A DNA stretch of 64,000 nucleotides, taken from Cryptomeria japonica. Its lineage: Eukaryota; Streptophyta; Pinopsida; Cupressales; Cupressaceae. The stretch spans positions 877,307,594 to 877,371,593 of the forward strand of contig NC_081409.1 of assembly GCF_030272615.1 (NCBI RefSeq), written 5' to 3'. Shown in pieces: positions 56,160 through 64,000 of this stretch. The notes beneath the pieces were generated by a model. That model did not search any database. It was not told the origin of the DNA and saw only the letters and a program-made list of their open reading frames with translations. The position numbers and the translations under genes are program-made. The number at the start of each line of letters is the position of its first letter. Positions within the stretch are counted from its first letter, which is position 1.

Positions 56160-56692
56160 AAATGGGTATTCATAAATAAACTTAATGAGGATGGTGAAGT
56201 AATCAGGAACAAAGCAAGATTAGTTTGTAAAGGTTATTCACAGAAAGAAGGATTAGATTATAATGAAACCTTTGCAGCAGTAGCCAGAATTGAGGCAAAT
56301 AGACTATTTCTTGCATTTGCACCTCATAAGAACTATAAAGTTTATCATATGGATGTAAAATGTGCATTTTTGAATGGAGATATTGAAGAGGAAGTTTACA
56401 TTGAACAACTTGATGGATTTTCATTGACAAAAGATAAGAATATGGTTTGCAGGTTAAGGAAAGCTTTATATGGATTAAAACAAGCTCTCAAAGCTTGGTA
56501 TACTAGATTGGATAAATATCTTTTGAAGCTTGGTTACACAAAAGGTAATGCTGACAACAATTTGTATTACAAAGTTACCAATAATGCTATTTTGGTTATT
56601 GAAATTTTTGTGGATGATATCATTTTTGGAGGTGAAGAAGAGATATGTAAAGGCTTTGCTAATAAGATGCATGAAGAATTTGAAATGTCTAT
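56160..56692 (+). pseudogene. Element E reverse transcriptase, N-terminal two thirds
   Basis: It resumes with [52 protein letters not shown] and FVDDIIFGG, the catalytic pair of aspartates. It is cut at 56692 by the 5' LTR of element D just after the HEEFEMS block. The rest of reverse transcriptase and RNase H lies outside the window. Confidence 0.92.
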
Positions 56693-57916
56693 TGTAGACA
56701 CCTAAAAATGTCTCATTGATCATGTACTAATTATTCATCTAATTGATTAAATAATTGTTTAATTGTTTAATTAATATAATTAATCACATTCTTCTAAATT
56801 CGTATTTCCTCATCATCTTACTAATTATTTCATTTCCTATTCTATCATCATTTAATCATTTTTAACCATTTTCTAAATATTAATTAAATATTAATTATTT
56901 AATTAATTCCTGATTAATTCCCAAATTTAAATAATCTTTATTATTTAAATAAATTACTAATTATTCAATTTCCATATCTAATTATCTAATCATTTAACCC
57001 TTTTCTAAATGTTAATTAAATATTTATTATTTAATTAATTATGATTTAATCCTTTAAATTAAATAATCTTTATTATTTAATTAAAATTCAATTTCTAAAT
57101 AATTAAATAGTTTCTTTAAATTATTTAATTAACTAATTAACTCTTCCATTTCCAAATCCCCAAATTCTAATTTCATTTAATTAATTCTTCTAAATTCTTC
57201 CAAATTCAATTATATGTGCATGATTACAAAATCCAAATTGAAAATCAAAGTCAAGTTCTAAATATATTCAATTACTAAATTGAATTTAAAATAAATTCAA
57301 TTATTTGAATAAATTTCATGCAAAGATTAAATTGAAAATCTAAGTTAAAGTGCAAGCACATGCTAAATTAATTAATTAAATCATTTATTTCTCGAGTCTC
57401 TATTTTCATCTTCTAGTTCTCTTGGTCATCTTCTTTATTTCCTCCAATCATTCTTTTTCTTCCTTCGGTTGGCTTTTTCTCATTCAGTTGACTCAATTAA
57501 TCTATTCAATCTATTCAGTTTCACCTCTAAGTCAGTAGTTCAACTATCAATCACCATGTGAGCTCCCCTGAGTTCCACCTCTTGATCTTTCGGTTCCACC
57601 TTTGAATCAATATTCTCCAAAAATATATAAATTGAGCATTCAATCTCCATTTTCAATCCTCACAATTCCTCTAGATCACGAACTTCAAATCTTTGTGTCA
57701 ATAGCAGGTTGCCAGTGCAATATCTGAGAGCCATCATACCACTGAGAGAAGAAGAACAATGGAAGCTATGATGCATAATAGGGAGTTTCATATTACTTCA
57801 TTTAATTCCATTTTGTATCTATTCCATTGGTTTTATGTTTGAATTGCTTAGATAGTTAAGGAATTTGTGATTGTCCTTATTTCCTATTTAGCAATGGTGT
57901 ATTTGAGCATGCTACA
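56693..57916 (+). repeat. Element D 5' LTR
   Basis: 1,224 bp. The first half consists of AT palindrome modules (TTAATTAAATATTTATTATT-like). A TATA-like box at about 57624 precedes the transcribed part. The end is fixed by the primer region. Confidence 0.85.
57624..57632 (+). promoter_or_regulatory. TATA-like box in element D LTR
   Basis: AATATATAAATTGAGC lies about 290 bp before the LTR end, the same relative place as the TATA-like box of the Tat LTR. Confidence 0.5.
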
Positions 57917-57919
57917 TTT

Positions 57920-57938
57920 TGGTGAACCTGACGTGAAC
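57920..57938 (+). promoter_or_regulatory. Candidate primer-binding site (element D)
   Basis: TGGTGAACCTGACGTGAAC starts three bases after the LTR end and differs by one base from element C's. Confidence 0.75.
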
Positions 57939-58039
57939 AACAACTAATTAACCCTCCCTGTTTTCTATGTTGTTTTTGCAGATCGTACATATTTTTTCCT
58001 TTTTGTCAAGTTTTGCACAGATTTCAAGACAGATCTCTT

Positions 58040-58755
58040 CGTCATGCACTCCTGGTTGCATCATCACGCAATCGCATAGACAAAACTACACAATCTATCA
58101 GACAAGATTACGTATTCGTGCAGAACCCATCACGTAATCAGCCTTACAGGGTCATGCAACCGATCTGATACTGTTACACATTCATTTTGGATTGTTCTGT
58201 TCTAATAATTTCATCTTCATTTCTTTTTTGTTTTCTAATTTGTTTAATCTTGCATGAAATTGAGTAAATCTTGAAACAAATTATTTTTATTGCATGTTTT
58301 GGTTTTAATAGTTTATGGCACGTAAGGTACAATTTAGGATTTCAAGTGCCAGAAGGACAAAGAAACAAAGAAGACAAGTCAAACGCTATCAAAGGGTTCT
58401 CCAAGCTAAAAAGAAGATACAAGATTGGGAAGATCAACTAACCTTCGATAGATACAACAACTTAGTTCTCTCGTATCAAGTTAAATATGATTTAATTAAC
58501 ATTGAATGGATGATGAGAGATCTAGCTAGGGCCTCATAATTAGTTTTGTAGGTTTCTGATCAAGTTTAGTTTCAATCCTTATTTTTTTGAGTCATCTTCC
58601 TGTGTGTCATGCAATTGTCCTATTATCATCATGCACTCGATCAGTTAGGGTCATGCAATCATTCTGTCAGAATCACGCATTCGACCTGACAGAATTATGC
58701 AATTGATTAGGGAGAGTCACACAATCAGGTAGGTATTATCACGCATTCACTTCTG
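58040..58755 (+). repeat. TCATGCAATCG-type motif array
   Basis: About thirteen short units occur in two clusters (58040-58190 and 58605-58755), such as CGTCATGCACTCC, CATCACGCAATCGC, GGTCATGCAATCATTC and AATCACGCATTCGACC. Spacing is irregular and intervening bases vary. The arrangement resembles the CGCGTCTGTG array of the Tat leader but with an unrelated core. Confidence 0.8.
58315..58539 (+). CDS. Small basic leader ORF, 74 residues, unknown
   Basis: A clean ATG-to-TAA frame starts MARKVQFRISSARRTKKQRR. It is very basic in its first 35 residues (many Arg and Lys), followed by a more neutral helical part with Trp and Leu. It lies in the leader of element D between the two motif clusters. 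I recognise no domain. A nuclear or RNA-binding small protein is possible, but so is a chance frame. Confidence 0.35.
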   Translation: MARKVQFRISSARRTKKQRRQVKRYQRVLQAKKKIQDWEDQLTFDRYNNLVLSYQVKYDLINIEWMMRDLARAS

Positions 58756-58869
58756 TCAATTTTTAATTATTTGTTTTCTATTCATTTGATTTTATTGTTA
58801 ATCATCTGGTTGTAGCCTGTGGAAAATTTACAGAAAGGATCGGATTAGTATTAGATCAGTTGCACTCAT

Positions 58870-59130
58870 AATCACATACTTCATCTTTTGGTGCTTAAAA
58901 TCAACAATGGTTAAAATGGACATGCATGCACAATCTCACACTTCATCTTTTGGTGCTTAAAATTAACATTGGTTAAAATTGACATGAATGTATAACACTT
59001 CGATTTGGGCTTAAAATCAGCAACAGTTAAAATTGACATGCATGGCTTCATATTTCAATTTGGTGTTAAAAATGGACATGCACATGCGTATTCAACACTT
59101 CGATTTGGGCTATAAAATGAACGTGAAGTA
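58870..59130 (+). repeat. Degenerate CACTTC/GTTAAAATTGACATG repeats
   Basis: Variants of ACTTCATCTTTTGGTGCTTA or CACTTCGATTTGGGCTTA, each followed by AAAT(C/T)(A/G)(A/G)CA..GGTTAAAA(T/A)(T/G)GACATG, recur about five times at 40-70 bp spacing. Confidence 0.7.
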
Positions 59131-60083
59131 GGCTGCATTAGATTAAATCACATTAAGTTTTCTTAAGGTAAAGAATTTTTATCATGTTTGGGGTGGACCT
59201 ACTGTTGCATTAACTAACTTTCCAACCCGCCTTCGGGGTCTTGGGAGAAAGGAAGGAGGTGACAACGACATCCAATTTTATTTTATTCCACGTAGTGAGG
59301 GGTATCTTTGACTAGGTATTTCATCACCCCACAGAAGTACTTCAAATTGGGATGCGTTGGGGATATCATCTCTCCCAGCGTACGCTCAAGTAGGTTTTTT
59401 GAGACGCTATATAAATATACTGGTCAGGCGACTAGAGTGTTGAGTGAATTAGATGTATGTGGGGGCCTTTCCTATACCAATAAGCTTAGCTAAAGTCTTA
59501 AGTGAATTTCTCTGAGAATTCATCGTTGGATCGGGACCCCTCAAAACCCTACAATAAGAACCAACTTAGTAGCCCAAAATCCTACATTCAGTGATTCTGA
59601 GAGTGTGTATCATACCCCATAGATACCCCTCATGTACCTTGCATTATGAAACAAAAATCCCTCGATGATAAGATCTTCGGATCTTCGGGGTAAGAGAGAC
59701 TGGCATGCCCGAGAAGTGTGTGTTGTGGAGTGGAGCCAGTGTTGCCAGACTCTCTATTTGTCTATCTTGTTTTGGTATTTTGTTGCAGGGGCCTCATTAA
59801 ATGGTGTCCACTTTCCAGCCTAAGATTGTATTATGTGCTTTTTTATGTATCGTTGTATCAAACCAGTATTGAGTTAGTTCTTTGGACTCTTTCAGGCCCT
59901 ATCCTATGTATCTCTGAATTCTCTGAGATTGTTTGAAAAAACAATTCAGTCAGCTATATCTACCTCCAAACAATTGTTCTCAGACTTGAAGAAACCACGA
60001 AACTTATCCTATACACAGAATTACTGAAAATAAAGTCCATTTTTGAAACATCAAAACTCAAAGCTATACACACTTGTGACCAT

Positions 60084-60540
60084 AGGAAGTCCTTGCATAG
60101 TCCTTATTTACGTCCTTATTATCATCCTAAGTCCTTGCATAGTCCTCATTTACATCCTTGCTATCATCCTAAATCCTTGCATAGTCCTCATTTACGTCCT
60201 TACTATCATCCGAAGTCCTTGCGTAGTCCTCATTTACGTCCTTACTATCATCCTAAGTCCTTGCATAGTCCTCATTTACGTCCTTACTATCGTCCTAAGT
60301 CCTTGCATAGTCCTTATTTACGTCCTCATTATCATCCTAAGTCCTTGCATAGTCCTTATTTACATCCTCATTATCATCCTAAGTCCTTGCATAGTCCTCA
60401 TTTGCATCCTTACTATCATCCTAAGTCCTTGCATATTCCTCATTTACATCCTTACTATCATCCTAAGTCCTTGCATAGTCTTCATTTATGTCCTTATAAT
60501 CATCCTCATTATAGTCCTCATATAAGTCCTTGTCTACACT
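60084..60540 (+). repeat. 42-bp minisatellite, ten full copies
   Basis: AGTCCTTGCATAGTCCTCAT and following bases recur exactly every 42 bp from 60088 to about 60507, then decay. Because 42 is divisible by three, two frames stay open across the array (HPKSLHSPHLRPYY repeats and a hydrophobic repeat). Variants are mostly single T/C changes. I treat it as non-coding leader sequence. Confidence 0.93.
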
Positions 60541-60750
60541 TCATATACGTCTGTCTTAGTCTATCATCATTTGCATAATCATCCTAGAAAGTCATACTCC
60601 AAATGTCCAAATCACAATCAGAGGATCAATCAAGCTTAACCTCAACTCAAACAAGTTTGTCAAGTTCAATCAAACATTGTCACATTCAGAGAAATGGAGA
60701 AAATATCTTACATGTTGTGATCCTAGGTCCGAACCAAACAAGCAAACATC

Positions 60751-61038
60751 ATGGATTGGCATTATACATTTTGTAGGGAAGGTGGAGGATTCATCCCTTC
60801 CATTCCTATTCCATCACTATCCATAGAAACCTTAGTTCAACAGATCAAGAATTTGCAACAACAAGTGATAGACATGACTAGTCCTAACAACCATAGGGGC
60901 TGGTTAGAAAATATGATGAGAGAAGTGATGACCACAAGGGAATCAGTATCAATCCAACCTTATTCTTGTGAGACCATTCAAACATGTCAACCTTCATTCT
61001 TGTCCTACCTCAGTTCAATCAACATTAGAGTCATGTAA
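60751..61038 (+). pseudogene. Element D ORF, N-terminal coiled-coil fragment
   Basis: The ATG at 60751 opens 95 codons with an ETLVQQIKNLQQQVIDM heptad stretch, similar in style and place to the LEQQIRDLQKKMEDM segment ahead of the gag core in the Tat element. A frame change near 61010 separates it from the following low-complexity frame. Confidence 0.5.
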
Positions 61039-62428
61039 ACCTTCTTTTTCTTTCAACACACTATATCAGTCATACAAACCCAACATTCAAAGTACATCTT
61101 TCAACCAAAATCAAACCCCATTCAACCAAAGTCCAAATAAAAATTCACACCAACCCAATATTCAAATCTCTTTCAACCAAAATCAAACCCCTTTCAACCA
61201 AAGTCCAAATTAGAATTCATTCAATCAAAATCAAACCCCTTTCAACCAAAGTCCAAATCAAAATTCATTCAACCAAAATCAAACATCTTTCACCCAAAAT
61301 CATACTCCTTTCAACCAAAATCAAATCCCTTTCAACCAAATCCTAAATCAACCATATCTATCCATCATTTCATCATCCCCTGAAGTCACACAAGACCAAT
61401 CCATGTCATCTCTATCTAATAACACAACCTCCCAAGGGCTATCCATTGCACAAATCCAATCTAATTAAAATCATGATTCAGAGGATCTCATTCAAAATCC
61501 TTCTTCATCAAGCCAAAGTGTTGAAAAATTCCAAGAATCTCCCATGCATTTCCAAACTCCTTCCCCGTGTCAAGAGGATGATCCAAAAATAAAAGAAATG
61601 AGTCCTGAAACAAATAAAGATCAAGAAAAAACCCTTCCATCCTACCCATTTTTTTATCAACATCCCACCGACCAAGAATCTTATGATGATCCCCTCGCTC
61701 TTTTCTATTCCATTCATAATCAAACCCTTCCATCTCAAGAACAAAGTGTCCTTTCAAGTCCCATCCAACATCCACCTCCTAAGCAAGATCAAGACATCCC
61801 TTCCATCCTTCCTAATAATCCCTTTATAAACCAAGATCAAATCATACCTTTACCTTCATGTCCTAAACAAGCTCCCATTATTTCTCCAAATTTTGATCAA
61901 GGTCCCTCCATCCCTTCATCTCCATGTCATAATCCTCCATTTCTCTCACAATATTCCCTCTCAAACAAACTTACCATTTCTCCTAGTCACCCTCATGATC
62001 CCAATCCCTCTACACAAGTTGTTCATGAACCCCTTATCAATGAAATCGCCAATCCGGATCATATTACACAGAGCAACTTGTCAACAATTGTATTTGTGCC
62101 ATCATTAAATGCTAATGTAGTGACAAAAACAAGCATAACACCGGCTAATTAGATCAATACTTGGTTGGCTTCATCATCCTCTTCAAGTCCATCAATAGAA
62201 ACAAGCATAAGACCCACTCATGTCACAACTTCAGAAATAGAATCTATTTGCCTCATATACCCACACTTGAAAGACTGGGGGCAAGAGAATCTACCACAAT
62301 TGGATTGCTTTAAAAATAATAAAGCTATAGCTGAATTCATGGGTTCCAGAGATGGATTTCCATCTGATGATCCACAAAATCCAAAACTAAGGAAATCAAC
62401 ATTGGAGATGCTGAAAATGTACACTTAA
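61039..62428 (+). pseudogene. Element D low-complexity Asn/Gln/Pro/Ser-rich protein
   Basis: One frame (phase of 61544) runs with three stops (61211, 61466 and 62150). It begins with repeated FNQNQTPFNQSPN units (61100-61345), continues Pro/Ser/Gln-rich, and ends with a segment (IYPHLKDWGQENLPQLDCF, AIAEFMGSRDGFPSDD). That end resembles the Tat frame near 19300-19420 (VHPQLIDWDHEGPTQFDTF, AIVDYLGIRDDLPPGD), the linker between protease and reverse transcriptase. The gag core and protease are absent between them. It therefore looks like an internally deleted Gag-Pro-Pol relative whose remaining protein is mostly disordered. Confidence 0.6.
61100..61345 (+). repeat. Asn/Gln-encoding repeat
   Basis: TTCAACCAAAATCAAACCCC and TTTCAACCAAAGTCCAAAT alternate about six times. 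This encodes an FNQ-rich low-complexity tract in the element D frame. Confidence 0.85.
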
Positions 62429-64000
62429 CAAAGTCCTTATATCCTATTGGAAAAGACATCTTTATCCGACTCTTCAAACAAAGACCAATGAACTACCTAC
62501 ACAAAACTCTCAGACCCTATGAATAACATGCACCTTAAACAATATTATACCTAAGGGTTGTGTAGTTTAGGTTTTACTTTTTGCATTGCATATCATTTTC
62601 TTCAAAGCATTGCATTGCATATAGTTTCTTTCCAGACACGGCATATTCAGAAGTCGCATTCTCAAAAGTTTTTGCATTTTCATATAGCAGCACCCATAAA
62701 ACAAGGCAATTGTCCAAGTTTATCATTTGTTTGCATTTAAGAGAAGCAAGGGTCATCTCCTTTCTTAGATATTTGGACATGAATTCTTCGAGGTCCTAAG
62801 GTCATTCATTTTCAACATTACCCTGTCACGACACTTTACTTATGGTTGGGTAGTGATTTCACTATTTGAGACTTGTTAACCCAAAATCTATCAATTGTTA
62901 TATCTCAAACATATTAATAAGATATCTAATTCATTCTAGACACCTAATTGATCATATGACTAGTGAAAAATCTAAAATTCTACTTCAGCGCTGCTGTAAT
63001 TATCACACCCAAGTAGGTTTCACTACTTACAAGTCAGGGCAAGAAAATAAAAAGAAAAAGAGCTATGCCAAATATTCATCTCAAGGCAAAAAAGAAATGA
63101 TATATAATTGCGACAAAAAAGCTTGACTATGGGAATATGCAAATAACTCCATCAAGGCTATGAATGCCTACTGGCAACGGAGAAATATTTGAGAAATTAT
63201 AGTCTTTTCTGATAGGATATAAGGACTTTTGTGATGCATTCCCATCTCTTCAAACAAAGACCAATGAACTGCCTATTGGTAATAGAGAAATTATTGCTTT
63301 TGAAGTTAGGATAATCCATGTAGCTAGTCATATAGGATGCTAAGGATCTTTAGTGAATACAAGAGCAATAATTAACTCATCTGCACACACATGTGCAAAA
63401 GAAGATCAAAGGTTCAAGAATCAATGGGGAAGTTTTCCGCGTCTCCATTTGTAAATCCTAGTCACTAAGTGTAATAATTTGGATGTTCCAAGGGACCTTA
63501 GGGATCGATTGATCGCTTAGCTATGAAACGTTTTGCACCTCCAATTCAATTGGTGTATTTCAAATGATACAACAAACACAATCAACTTTGTTCGAATAGG
63601 AAATGCATCTTCATCATGCATATTGCATTAACATAGATCATGTAAAAAATTTATTGTCTCGACATGCATTTTGCAGATCATCATGTCATACAGGTTTGCA
63701 CACTGGGGGAATAGCTGAAAAAAATCCAAAAAATCATATACGATCCTGAAAAAAATCCTCAAAATCATATATGAACCTGAAAAAATCCTAAAAATCAAAT
63801 AAAGTCCTGAAAAAAATCCTAAAAAATCATATAATGTCCTTCAAAAAAATCCAAAAATAGTGGAAAATTTGAAAATACCAAAAACATCTGCAAACAATCT
63901 TGAAAAAATCAATCAAAAACATTCATATAACATCCTTTGAAAAGCCATAAACATTCAAATACGATCCTGAAAAAATCCAAAAACATCTGCAAAAATGTCT
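62429..64000. other. Element D 3' non-coding region to window end
   Basis: No supported gene. A phrase CTTCAAACAAAGACCAATGAACT recurs (about 62473 and 63248). The last 300 bases are an A-rich degenerate repeat of CCTGAAAAAAATCC(A/T)(A/C)AAATCATAT units (63715-64000). Confidence 0.5.
63715..64000 (+). repeat. A-rich degenerate tandem repeat at window end
   Basis: Units of roughly 30 bases, such as GATCCTGAAAAAAATCC and AAAATCATATA, repeat with variation and continue off the window. Confidence 0.7.

Larger units (their letters stand above)
50525..56692 (+). mobile_element. Element E: Copia LTR retrotransposon, 3' part displaced
   Basis: The 5' LTR at 50525-51653 starts TGTTGGTATTATGG and is followed by a Met-tRNA-type primer site. 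Gag-protease-integrase-reverse transcriptase follow in one frame with several stops. A minus-strand solo LTR (54468-56154) splits the linker before reverse transcriptase, and element D splits the reverse transcriptase itself at 56692. The C-terminal reverse transcriptase, RNase H and 3' LTR are beyond the window. The LTR shares blocks with element B's LTR (CAGTTGGCCTTTCTACATGT), so E is a candidate full-length relative of B. Confidence 0.9.
57917..60750 (+). other. Element D leader
   Basis: 2.8 kb. It holds a TTTTTGCAG 3'-splice-like site (about 57973-57981), a motif array TC(A/G)(T/C)GCA(A/T)TCG (58040-58755), a 74-codon basic ORF, repeated CACTTCGATTTGGGCT/TTAAAATTGACATG units (58870-59130), a block with CCCGAGAAGTGTGTG and GGAGCCAGTG shared with the Tat leader (about 59708-59745), and a 42-bp minisatellite. 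Confidence 0.65.
56693..64000 (+). mobile_element. Element D: Gypsy-type LTR retrotransposon, incomplete in window
   Basis: The 5' LTR at 56693-57916 starts TGTAGACACCTAAAAATG, nearly the same first 14 bases as the Tat LTR, and ends GCATGCTACA. It is followed by the primer region TTTTGGTGAACCTGACGTG. A 2.8-kb leader, then low-complexity protein frames (60751-62428), then non-coding sequence to the window end. No gag core, protease, reverse transcriptase or integrase was found within 7.3 kb. The 3' LTR and second copy of the target duplication (left candidate TCTAT, 56688-56692) are outside the window. Confidence 0.82.

Noticed and set aside
60043-60578. Two 160-codon frames over the minisatellite
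   Set aside because: Both are by-products of a 42-bp period divisible by three. They overlap each other, and neither looks like a known protein.
1-64000. tRNA, rRNA or other structured RNA genes
   Set aside because: No segment showed a convincing tRNA cloverleaf or rRNA similarity by eye. The TGGTATCAGAGC hits are retrotransposon primer sites, not tRNA genes.

Overview
The window is plant nuclear DNA made almost wholly of transposable elements. I recognise no cellular gene, rRNA, tRNA or prokaryotic feature. Plant-specific retrotransposon lineages (Ty3/Gypsy Tat type with a second RNase H, Ty1/Copia with Met-tRNA primer sites, plant LINEs), AT-rich spacers and very deep nesting suggest a large, repeat-rich plant genome. 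A gymnosperm is plausible, but that is inference.

Layout. 1-5172: AT-rich spacer with one doubtful decayed coding stretch (about 2418-2850, minus) and four tandem copies of a 289-bp unit (about 3190-4347). 5178-5964: solo LTR on the minus strand with target duplication GTAAC. 7330-8752: 3' end of a LINE. 8755-10093 and 47049-49740: a second, decayed LINE, split by a multi-level nest.

The nest. Copia element B (10094-47048) sits in the LINE. Copia element A (10258-34061) sits in B's 5' LTR. A 16.1-kb Tat-type Gypsy element (12461-28557, perfect 5-bp duplication ATTAC, LTRs differing at about 2 of 772 positions) sits in A's gag. A Gypsy-type gag-only element C (36908-44686, minus strand, duplication GTTGT) sits in B's coding region. 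Insertion order, oldest first: LINE, B, A, Tat; C entered B independently.

Second nest. Copia element E starts at 50525. It is broken by a solo LTR (54468-56154, duplication GAACT) and by element D, whose 5' LTR starts at 56693 and which runs off the window end.

The most interesting object is inside the Tat element. Between its sense gag-pol frame (15453-22961, one frame with six nonsense codons) and its 3' LTR lies a GC-rich gene on the opposite strand (27441 to 24640). It has a plausible GT-AG intron, a plant mobile domain, a proline/glutamine-rich stretch and a coiled coil, and it is broken by three TAG codons. The element's sense leader carries arrays of a CGCGTCTGTG-like motif, and the antisense intron carries the complementary motif. 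Element D has an analogous leader array built on a different motif (TCATGCAATCG-like). Elements B, C and D all lack polymerase genes but encode or once encoded proteins of their own, so they look like non-autonomous partners of full-length Copia and Gypsy relatives.
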